Origin: Sthenelais limicola | Taxonomy: Eukaryota > Annelida > Polychaeta > Phyllodocida > Sigalionidae | Assembly (NCBI GenBank): GCA_942159475.1 | Contig: OW804098.1 | Coordinates: 77,679,178 to 77,743,177 of the forward strand | DNA length: 64,000 bases | Direction of reading: 5' to 3' | In this document: positions 55,924 to 64,000 of the stretch, piece after piece | Layout of the letters: every line of letters starts with the position of its first letter | Position numbering within the stretch: the first letter of the stretch is position 1 | Made by a program: the position numbers and the translations under genes | The notes under the pieces: model-generated | Seen by the model: the letters and a program-made list of their open reading frames with translations, nothing else | Told to the model about the DNA's origin: nothing | The model's database searches: none

Positions 55924-56907
55924 ATGACCGAGATTAAATTGAACAAATTACTCGAAACTAAAGGGAAAAAATTTATTCACATGAATATTAGATCGCTTAT
56001 GAATAAGATACACCTAATACAAGCTGACTTTGCAAATAGTGACTTAGAATCGATAGTATGTACAGAATCCTGGCTTAATAAGGACATTGAAGACTCAATG
56101 ATAGCGGTAGAAGGTTTTAATCATGTAAGATGGGACCGAAAGGTGAATAAGAAAGGGGGAGGGATAGTATCCTATATTAATAAAAATACAGATTATGAAA
56201 GTTGTGAGAAATATAACCAAAGCGATGGTAATCTGGAACTACAGGTAATAAGAATAAAGTATGAGAAAATGAATGATATTATACAAATGAATATATACAG
56301 ACCCCCTTCTGCTAGCAGTAAAATAGCTGTGGATAAAATAATTCAGATCTATAAAGAAATTAGTGACGAATATAAGTCTGCGAAAATCTTCTTGATGGGA
56401 GACTTTAACATCAACCTTTTGAAGAATGATGCCAATAGTAAACATCTAAAAGATAGTTTAAGAATAAATGGACTCAATCAGTTCATAAAGAAGCCAACTA
56501 GACATAGTGATAATCCGAGCTTAATAGATCACATAACAAGCAGTGAAGATACCAATATAAAATCTGTAGGGACTGTATGCTATGGAATCAGCGACCACTT
56601 ACCAATTTACTTTGTTTACAAGAAAACAAAAACGAGACTGAAAAAAACATTGCAAAAAGGTAGATCGTATAGGAGATATTCTCCTCAACTTATGAAAGAA
56701 AGACTCCTAGAGAAAGATTGGGATAAGATATGGACTGAACAATGCCCTGATAAGGCTTGGGAGATGATTTATCACAACATACTGGAGATTCTTAATGATA
56801 TATGCCCAGTGAAAAGCTTTTATGTAAGAATAAAACCGACTCCATGGGTAACACAAGAGCTGATTGAACTCAAACATGAAAGGGATCAGTATCTAGAAAG
56901 ATACTAA
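55924..56907 (+). CDS. LINE ORF2, AP-endonuclease part
   Basis: The ORF has 327 codons from ATG 55924. Motifs of the APE-type LINE endonuclease appear in order: FIHMNIRSLMNK, CTESWLN (catalytic Glu), GGGIVSYI, NIYRPPSAS, FLMGDFNINLL (D-x-N), DHITSS and GISDHLPIYF (SDH). A linker follows. The frame ends at a TAA (56905) made by a 1-nt frameshift at about 56902, and the reverse transcriptase continues in the next frame. All catalytic residues of the endonuclease are present. It would nick chromosomal DNA for target-primed reverse transcription. Confidence 0.85.
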   Translation: MTEIKLNKLLETKGKKFIHMNIRSLMNKIHLIQADFANSDLESIVCTESWLNKDIEDSMIAVEGFNHVRWDRKVNKKGGGIVSYINKNTDYESCEKYNQSDGNLELQVIRIKYEKMNDIIQMNIYRPPSASSKIAVDKIIQIYKEISDEYKSAKIFLMGDFNINLLKNDANSKHLKDSLRINGLNQFIKKPTRHSDNPSLIDHITSSEDTNIKSVGTVCYGISDHLPIYFVYKKTKTRLKKTLQKGRSYRRYSPQLMKERLLEKDWDKIWTEQCPDKAWEMIYHNILEILNDICPVKSFYVRIKPTPWVTQELIELKHERDQYLERY

Positions 56908-58792
56908 GTTACATAACGAGGAGGATAAACAGAGAGCTAACCAACTTAGAAATGTAGTAAATAGAGCATTTAAAAGAGCGAAGAATGTCTATATTAAAGG
57001 AAAATTAGATGAAAACAAAGGGGATCCAAAGAAGTTTTGGAAAATTGTCAAGGATGTAATCCCTAATAACGAGAAAAATAAGGGAATTAAACAAGTGATC
57101 GATCCAAAAACTCAAAAACTTGCTAACAAAGAGGAGACTCCGAATATTATTAACAACTACTTCACCTCTGTAGGTGCAGAGATTAATGAAAGCACACCTA
57201 AAGAAAGAAATCCGAATACATTAGAAAATAGAATCTCTGATAAGCAGCCACTTAATCTGCAGGTACCCACCCTAGAAGAACTAATAACACTGATAAAAGA
57301 AATTGACTCCAATAAATCGTCAGGATGTCTAAACATAAATTCAAGAGTATATAAAGACGCCCTGATAGCTATACCTGACATCTTCCATTATGTAATTGGA
57401 CTTTCAATTAGAAAAAATCTATTTCCTAAGGCATGGAAAGGTGCAATTGTAACACCGCTTCCCAAAAAAGGCAATTCCAACCTAGTAGAAAATATTAGAC
57501 CTATATCCCTAACCCACATCTGTGGAAAAATTCTAGAAAAAATTATTAACAGAGCATTAATGACTCATATGGAGGAAGAAGGTTTCATCTCTAATAATCA
57601 ATATGGATATAGAAGACAGAAATCAACAACAGCCTGTGTAACATCTCTACTCAGTCCAATTTTACAGGGTTTCAACAACAAAAAATTCATCTCATGCACA
57701 TTTTTCGACTACAGAAAAGCGTTCGATTGTGTCCCACATCAACCTTTAATTGATAAAATGAAACTATACAATATTAGTAGTAATATGACAAAAATAATGA
57801 CAAGTTATCTGAATGGCAGATGCCAACAGGTAAGGATAGCAGAACACATTTCCAAAAAAGCTAGCCTAGTAACAGGAGTCCCACAAGGGTCGATTTTAGG
57901 ACCATCTATGTTCATTATCTACATCAATGATATCACAAAGTTAGAAATAAAAGGAGTGATGAATTTATATGCAGATGATATAGCTCTTGTAAATATAGAA
58001 AACACCTATGAAGAATTGATTGGGTCATTGCAACATGATTGTGAGAAAATTATGAAATGGAGTAATTACAACAAGTTGAGTGTCAATACTAGTAAAACTA
58101 AATCAATGATAATTGGGAATAAAGCCCAATTACAAAGACATAATAAGGAAATACCTATTAAACTCGAAAATGGGTCACAAATAGAATGGGTAACACACTT
58201 TAGGTATCTTGGAATAACCATTCAAGAAGATTTAAAATTCGACAAGAGTTACAATTCTATGATAGGTCAAATATCATCTAGACTAAAAACAATCCAGCTA
58301 ATCAGAGCCAGCCTCACAAAGAACTGTGCTATGAAACTTACCAAATCTATGGTTTTATGTCACTTGGACTATATTAACTTCTGTTATATGACCCTTAATA
58401 AAAATCAACTTGATAAAATCCAATCAATTCAAAACAGAGCATTGAAACTGGCCTTGAAATTACCTAAGCTTTATCCCACAATTCAACTCCATAGAAATAC
58501 AAAAACCTTACTCTTCTACAAGAAAATGAACTTTAACCTATTAAAGCAGATCCATTTTGATGTCCACCACAATAATCGAGAGAAAATATTTCAGCAAAAA
58601 ACTCCTGGAAATACCAGAAGACATGATGGTGTTATCCTTGAGCAGAAATTGCCTAAATATGAAATCTACAGAAAGGCATTCTTATACCAGGGAGCTAGCC
58701 TTTGGAATAATTTACAGTTAGATCTTAGACAAGAAACTGATGTCATAATTTTTAAGAAAAGATTGAAAAACCTATATCTAGAGCAAGAATAA
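56903..58792 (+). pseudogene. LINE ORF2, reverse transcriptase part (continues from endonuclease by frameshift)
   Basis: Open in frame 2 from about 56897, giving KLHNEEDKQRANQLRN next to the endonuclease end, so one inserted base separates the halves. There is no ATG near the beginning. RT motifs are ENIRPISLTHICGKILEKII, GYRRQKSTTACV, CTFFDYRKAFDCVPH (motif A Asp), TGVPQGSILGPSMFIIYIND (motif B), NLYADDIALV (motif C, YADD) and KLSVNTSKTKSM. The C-terminus has IQNRALKLALKL and LYQGASLWNNL, typical of CR1/Jockey-group LINEs. The catalytic residues are intact. With the base removed, ORF2 would be about 955 residues, a normal length for this group. Confidence 0.85.
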
Positions 58793-59077
58793 TGAAAACA
58801 ATAACAACTTTAATATCAAAGTATAACGTTAAGCTATAAGAACTGAACTATTTTTCATAAATAATCACCATGTACAATCCTCCATCTCATCTCATCTCAT
58901 TCCACCAAACCACCATATTAATATCAATTTTTTATCCCATTTTTTCCTGAACTATGTAATGACATTTCAAGCCAGGTGCGAGGTGTAAATCATACTTGTA
59001 TTTTATGAGAATGATCCTCGTTTGGACAAGGGTGGCAAAGGCCAAACCCTCTCTGTAATACCTGGAAAAATAAAATA

Positions 59078-59102
59078 ATTAAAAAAAAAAAAAAAAAAAA
59101 AA
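59078..59102 (+). other. LINE poly-A tail
   Basis: A run of A after AAATAAAATAATT, directly followed by the second copy of the target segment T2. Confidence 0.9.
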
Positions 59103-59146
59103 ATGTACCGTCTATCTAAAATGTCATTATATATGTTTATCTAGCC

Positions 59147-59699
59147 ACCTTGGGCAGAAGTCCCCAGCTTCGTACTTTTATGTCAATTTTATAGGTAAAT
59201 AATGAATGCAAAAGCTCTTTTTGAAATCATATCATATCATATTGCTGATGACTTAAATCTTAAGTTGCCTCTTGTTCAGATGCTTCCAAAATGAGAAAGA
59301 GCAAAGATCAGAGAGGCAGCTAGCATTTATTTACTATGCGATGCACATATTTGTTCTGAGTAATGTATTGATTAAATATATTTTTTAGTGGATATTTGCA
59401 AATATAGTTTAGAGTGGGGGTTGTGGTGCTGAGGACAATTATTTGGTGCTGTGCTGGTTTAAGAGATTATTTATAGTACACACGAAAAGCAACTGTCTTT
59501 CGTTTATGTATTTTCAAATGTATTCAGGGTATTCAGCTGATATTTATGGTTTTACTAGTTGACTTCACTATAATGAATCTTTTATGACCAGCTATGATAA
59601 TATATAAATGTATATATGAATGTTCATTTTGTTCTAATAAAGTTACTAAAGAAATAATATTGTATTCGCCATTGTTTTTTTATTTTTATTTTTAAGGTA
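59147..59699 (+). other. Transposon sequence 3' of the LINE, with transposase-like fragment
   Basis: GCTGATGA, CTTAAATC, TAAGTTGCC and CTTG.TCAG at 59246-59282 match the transposase coding sequence at about 47399-47438, with a 3-bp gap and three changes. AATAAAGTTACTAAAG near 59637 could be a polyadenylation signal for the transposon genes. Otherwise it is AT-rich non-coding. Confidence 0.6.
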
Positions 59700-60365
59700 T
59701 GATTGGATCAACATTAGTTATGTGCATAATAGATGCAATTTACATGCAAACGCATTTGCGCACAGTTCAGTGCAGTATACACCGCAATACATACGCGATA
59801 ATAAAACGACTTTCGTGCGCATAATTTGCGCACAGTTTAGTGCGTAATATAACCGCAATACATACCCAATAATAAGTAACTATAAAGGACTTTTTGTGCG
59901 CATAATTTACGCACAGTTCAGTGCGTAATATAACCGCAATACATATGCAATAATAAGTAAGGGTAAAGGACTTTTCGTGCGCATAATATTGGCAATATAT
60001 ATGCTAAAATGATTTGCGCATATTTCAGGAACTTGTGTATCCGCATAATGAGCGCTTTTCAGCCGCAAAAGGTGTGGTGCATACATTATTGCTCTTCTAT
60101 CGCGATAATAATGTGCATCAAGTTTGCGCGAACCTAAGCATTGGTAACTGCAACAAATAAAGCGTAATAAATGGCTACGCTCAACTCAGTAATTGTGCGC
60201 TCCTATTCCGCAAAAGGTTTGCGCATACTTCAGTTGTCAGTGTCGCGCTAATCATTCGCATCAAGTTTGCGCAAAGCTAAGCGTTAGAAACTGCAACAAA
60301 AAAAGCGTAATAAGTGGCTACGGTCAACTCAGTTATTGTGCGCTTCAGTATGCGCTGGTCTTTTT
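59700..60365 (+). repeat. Right subterminal array (GTGCGCATAATTTGCGCAC)
   Basis: Three units of ~77-86 bp carry GTGCGCATAATTTRCGCAC, AGTGCGTAATATAACCGCAA and AATAATAAGTAA. Two ~140-bp units follow with AAGTTTGCGC, AACTGCAACAAA, AAAGCGTAATAA and GTGGCTACGSTCAACTCAGT. The vocabulary (GCGCA, GCAATA, AATATAACCGCAA) is shared with the left array at 41.3-42.3 kb. Confidence 0.85.
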
Positions 60366-60393
60366 GCGCGTTAATTGCGTTCAATTGCCCATC

Positions 60394-60416
60394 GGGAAGG
60401 TCACGAGTACCTTCCC
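60394..60416. repeat. Short hairpin at the right edge of the array
   Basis: GGGAAGGT, 7 nt, ACCTTCCC. It marks the end of the GCGCA-rich region and may lie at or near the transposon terminus. Confidence 0.5.
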
Positions 60417-60630
60417 TACTTAAAGTTACTTATATCGCTAAGTCCCTCTTCTGTGCTAAGCTGCCGCGCTACCCCTGATAGCTGACCATTGGAATGGACT
60501 ATGTAATTGAGCCTAACTTAGAACAACTTTGGGACAAATCGGCCCCCAGTAACCAATCATCTCCCCCTCTTCCTCCTAGCGGTCAAATAACGAATACCAT
60601 TAATTCCCACTCCAACAGTATATATATTCT

Positions 60631-60802
60631 GTCATAGTCCTTCACCTCCTCACCAATAGTGGCTCAGTTTGACCAATAGGAGAGAGGTTGACAGGCCTGA
60701 GACAGGGTGAGAAGAAGGGCCAGGGGGCAGGATGAAATTTGATTGACAGGTGGAAGCATGCTGGAACCTCAGCAAGAGGTGGTGGTGGGAGGGGTGGTGG
60801 CC
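60631..60802 (+). repeat. Dispersed repeat, copy B (copy A at 25018)
   Basis: Nearly identical to 25018-25188. It is followed by an irregular GGTGGGAGGGGTGCTGGCC repeat to about 60912, then by the TTCATGGATTTACTGCAG segment also found at 23.68 kb. The two parts that lie 1.3 kb apart on the left are therefore adjacent here. Confidence 0.9.
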
Positions 60803-61158
60803 ATCTAGGTGGTGGGAAAGGGTGCTGGCCATAAACATAGCAGGGTGGCTAACCAATAAGAGGCTGAGAATGGTGATGGTGGGAGGGGTGCTGGCCATCC
60901 AGGTGGTGGGAAAGCTTCATGGATTTACTGCAGGGAAGGTAGCAAGTTGTCAATCAAACAATCCTTGTACATGGGTGCAAGGTTAGGAGTGATTGCGTGA
61001 ATTAGATATCAGAGATGGACATCAAGATATCCTCCAGTTAAGCCTCCACACTCCTCCACACTAACACCTTTATAACAAATTTAATAACAAACTTTTAACA
61101 AATTTATAACACAAACTTGCTGAATTGAATGATTGACAGAATGGTACATCATTCATTA

Positions 61159-61184
61159 TCATTCTCCGTTTAAACGGAGAATGA
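61159..61184. repeat. 26-bp perfect palindrome
   Basis: TCATTCTCCGTTT followed immediately by its exact reverse complement, centred on GTTTAAAC. There is no loop. Function unknown. Confidence 0.9.
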
Positions 61185-61261
61185 AAAAACGGGACTACTT
61201 TTGATACTATGCTAATACAGCCTCGATTATATTTGTCAGTCTGTGAGCAGCACATATTGTC

Positions 61262-62808
61262 ATTTTTTTTTTTTTTTGAAACATGATTTTATTCAGCTTA
61301 TCAACAAAACTTCTTCCTCGCCTCGAGCTTATACATCTAAAACTACATAGCTCTTTCCTGCTTGTTCAAATCAAAGAAAATTTTGACCCAGATCTTTTGG
61401 GTTGCGAAATATACACATTGTTATCGTGCGACCCTCAATATGACTGACTCTCCGAGTTTCAACTTGTTAACAGGAGCATTTTCATATTTTTTTTTTTTTT
61501 TAAGCGATGCGTACCTCAGTTTAGGCTTAGATCTTCACATGTAGAATTCAAATCAGCATTTAGCTTTAGCCATATTTCTTTGGTTTTGTTGCTTACATTT
61601 TGGGTCTTATTTTGATACAATATTATTTTACTCTTCGTTGCCAGCTCAGATATTATCATTTTGAATATTAACACGCCTTCGTGGAACAATTTTTGCCTTT
61701 GTATTATAGCCTTCATTTGTAATATAATCCAACCTATTACTCTGGCATTATTATTATCTGTTCTTATCCCAAAAATGATATCACTTGCATTTATATCCAT
61801 TTTAGTTCCATTTTTTTAAGAATCATTTTGTCTCCATTTGTTCTATTCAGGTAACCTGTTGATTCAATAAAAAGGAATACCTCTTGCCACATTGCTTTTG
61901 TTTTCTTACATTCTACGAAGAAATGTATTATGTCATCATCGTGTCTGCAGAAAGAACATTTTTTCTTCTCTATTATTCCCATGTTTTTTAATTTGACATT
62001 GCAGGTAATAGTTCTATGTAAAACGCGATATTGTAATGCATGGATTCTTGATTCTTTGGTAACAGCATAAGGGTTATAGAACACTTTTTCCAATCAATTG
62101 CATTAAACTCTTTATCATCTAGACTTAGAATTTTTTGCCATTCATATATCTTTTCCCATTTGGGTTTTCTTTTAGCAACTAGAGCATTATATAACATTTT
62201 TGAACTCGCATTTTTTACATCGATCTTTTCATTTTTTATTTCTATTTCTATTACATCCTTAACAGGGTTTTGGATGTTGTTACGAAGTGTATTCCACCAC
62301 TCTATAGGCACTGCTTTTTCTATGATATTTCTTGGTAAGTATAAATTGGTGTTGTATTCCTTTTGGAATTCTTTTTCTGACATTAATTCGCCTCTATCAT
62401 TTAATATGTCTCCAATTACTTTAATTCCAAGATTTTCGCCTCTTTCCCATCCGATGGGGATTTTTTTAAAAACAATTAATTTGTTTCCCCATAGCCTTTC
62501 TTTCCTGATTTGATCCACACTAGTTGGTTTTTGTGAGAAATAGTATTTATTCCAAATATCAAAGACTTCCTCATAAAATTTGTTCAATGCATGACCAGGT
62601 TTATTTCTTATCAAGAAAATATTTTCAATTGATTTTCCCTGATCTTGTTCGAGAATTTTAAACCATGATGAATTACAGTTCTCTATCATCCTTTGAACCC
62701 ATTTTAACCTGTTCGTCTCAATTATTTCTTTCATGCATCTCAGATTTAGGCCACCGTTCTGACAATTCTGTGCTAAGAAGTCAGTACTTATTTTATTAGA
62801 TCCTCCTT
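61262..62808 (-). mobile_element. 5'-truncated Tx1/L1-like LINE
   Basis: On the minus strand the element ends in AATAAAATCATGTTTC followed by poly-A (61262-61277). Its 5' truncation is near 62808. ATATTGTC flanks both ends (61254-61261 and 62809-62816), a plausible 8-bp target duplication. Only the C-terminal part of ORF2 is included. Confidence 0.75.
61516..62785 (-). pseudogene. Tx1/L1-like ORF2 C-terminal region, frameshifted
   Basis: The frame opens at the truncated 5' end with AQNCQNGGLNLR (the GGLNL motif), then KWVQRMIENCNSSWFKIL, KERLWGNKLIVFKK and KMLYNALVAKRKPKWEKIYE (62734-61988). A frame change leads to HALQYRVLHRTITCNVKLKN and KCSFCRHDDDIIHFFVECKK (C-x2-C-x7-H-x4-C), the zinc knuckle typical of L1/Tx1 C-termini (62093-61791). 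Another frame change leads to VIGWIILQMKAIIQRQKLF and a stop at 61516. Two frameshifts make it non-functional. It is related to the 21.6-22.4 kb fragment. Confidence 0.8.
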
Positions 62809-62816
62809 ATATTGTC

Positions 62817-64000
62817 CGTGAACGGACAAATCTGGGAATAAAAAGCAAGACACTGCCTCTGTGCTTTGTTGTCAATCTTGTCGGCAGTCATGAATAGTCC
62901 CTTGCTATCAGCATATATATATAGGCTTCAAATTCTTTCAAATTGGCCTTCCATTTGACAGTGGAGGCATCTCCTTCCGGGTCAAATGGTTGCATCCGCC
63001 CAATGTCCCATGTCATGATTGCTACAAATATACTAGTCAACTCAGTTTATATAAATCAGCTAATGTCAGTAGGCCTATAGTTCAGTGTCTGAAGCAATTC
63101 AAATCTGATTGGCTGAGCCAGCTTGGATAGACATGGCTTCATTCTGCCAGCCTCTGTGACTTGGGTCAGTTTCTGGCTTTAGCAAAGTAGCACCATGCAT
63201 TCAAATATAGGCCTACACTGTATGCATAGGGCTCTTGAGGCCTTAAATCGACAAATCAACATGGCCCATTCGACTTTTCGACTATTCTTATGACCAACAA
63301 ATCAACATGGGCATCAAGTGACAAACAACAAAAACACTTTCTTAGCCTGACAAATCGATGAAAACCTTATTAGTTTATTACCAACAAAGAACGGGCCATT
63401 TTTACGGAAATTAAGTGACAAACGACAAAAGAATTGTCTTAGTGACAAGTGACAATTGTTGTTTCTTGGTAGCGACAAGAGAAATTAGAGACCCCCTCAG
63501 GCCCTATGCATGGTGGCGACCCCATTGCCTCACTATCATTTTAGTCCATAATAGGGCAGTTCACAAATTCGATTGTAGCGCCACAACTCCTGTGGGGGTA
63601 ATGAGCTGAAGTCAAGGTATGACGGGCACTTACCCATTGCCCCTATATCTTCACCATAGGTGCCCAACTTACCCCACCTTTCTCTCCAACGATTCTAGCT
63701 TGTTTCCTAACATGCTGAGCAGACTTATAGAATGGTATGTTTAGAGTAATTTTGCCAGTCTTCAGGCCGTTTGACCCACTAGATTTTAAAATATGCTAAC
63801 TTTTGTTAGAATGTATTTACAAAGAACATGTATCCACGGGTACACACAGACAGGCAGCGGGCAGCTCTAGTCCTGTTGACGGGTCAGTGAGGGGCAGCAG
63901 TGGGGTCGAGTGAGCAGTGCAGTGAGGGGAGCATTTGGCCCGCATTTATGTGTGGCTGTAATTAATCACACGTGTTCAAAATGAAACAGAGCAGTCCCGC
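62817..64000. other. No recognised feature
   Basis: Non-coding. Around 63250-63480 the words CGACAAATCAACATGG and AAGTGACAAACRACAAAA recur irregularly. I see no supported gene. Confidence 0.45.

Larger units (their letters stand above)
51362..59102 (+). mobile_element. Near-complete LINE with NADAR, SGNH and EN-RT coding regions
   Basis: The 5' end begins at AAAGGATCAAGATGGCGGCC, next to the repeated target. The order is ORF1 (RNA-binding plus NADAR), a small SGNH ORF, a 1.8-kb repeat-rich spacer, then an AP-endonuclease and reverse transcriptase. The 3' end is a ~25-nt poly-A after AATAAAATAATT. The RT resembles the CR1/Jockey group, and an esterase in or beside ORF1 is known for CR1 elements. 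The poly-A tail differs from typical CR1 ends. Only one clear frameshift (about 56902) is seen, so the insertion is fairly young. The long spacer leaves open that two related LINEs or extra insertions are joined here. Confidence 0.8.
41280..60420 (+). mobile_element. Large EnSpm/CACTA-like transposon (with nested LINE)
   Basis: I infer one element from four observations. An array of GCAATA/TGCGCA-rich repeats lies at 41280-42345. A transposase remnant lies at 45925-47844 on the + strand. A spliced accessory gene lies at 48080-51266, and a second GCGCA/GCAATA-rich array lies at 59700-60365. Both arrays share words such as AATATAACCGCAA. A LINE (about 51362-59102) is inserted just past the accessory gene's stop, so the transposon alone is about 11.4 kb. 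A fragment resembling transposase coding DNA recurs at 59246-59282. I could not fix the exact termini. TCCCGTCCGGCAA at about 41282 and TTGCCCATCGGGA near 60395 are weak inverted candidates. Confidence 0.6.

Overview
This is a piece of animal nuclear genome made almost entirely of transposable elements and tandem repeats. It has AT-rich non-coding DNA, GT-AG introns, poly-C, GA and poly-A tracts, several superfamilies of DNA transposons with inverted ends, Penelope-like elements and LINEs of at least two groups. I found no conventional host gene, rRNA gene, CRISPR array or functional tRNA. The mix of elements, and the recurrent AGGCCTA-type words, suit a marine invertebrate, perhaps an invertebrate deuterostome. 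That assignment is only a guess from texture.

Layout. 1-2960 is a 15-bp minisatellite with a higher-order period of about 810 bp. 3-14 kb holds small non-autonomous DNA elements: a hAT-like MITE with a 5-bp target duplication, a Harbinger-like MITE, and several foldback elements. It also holds a LINE tail, a roughly 114-bp minisatellite and a piece of a Tx1/L1-like LINE. 14.8-18.05 kb is a 3.2-kb DNA transposon with very long inverted ends. It carries the decayed remains of a protein family I know only as uncharacterised. 18.4-22.4 kb holds more Tx1/L1-like fragments. 23-32.7 kb is repeats, MITEs and a tRNA-derived SINE. 32.4-37.0 kb (minus strand) is a Penelope-like element with reverse transcriptase and GIY-YIG endonuclease. 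It is split by a 702-bp transposon with a perfect 8-bp target duplication, and next to it is a zinc-finger ORF whose stop codon lies beside a piggyBac-like MITE.

The most interesting part is 41.3-60.4 kb. I read it as one large EnSpm/CACTA-like transposon with arrays rich in GCAATA and TGCGCA words near both ends. It has a frameshifted transposase (Tnp2-like plus DUF4218-like regions) and, downstream on the same strand, an apparently intact six-exon gene for a 559-residue protein with a DUF4806-like domain. A near-complete 7.7-kb LINE is nested just after that gene's stop codon. This LINE encodes an RNA-binding ORF1 fused to a NADAR (YbiA-like) domain, a small SGNH-esterase ORF that overlaps it by 8 nt, and an AP-endonuclease/reverse transcriptase split by one frameshift. 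It ends in poly-A.

60.6-64 kb holds a dispersed repeat also seen at 25 kb, a 26-bp perfect palindrome, a 5'-truncated minus-strand Tx1/L1-like LINE and unremarkable sequence. All functional assignments rest on motif recognition by eye; no database search was run.
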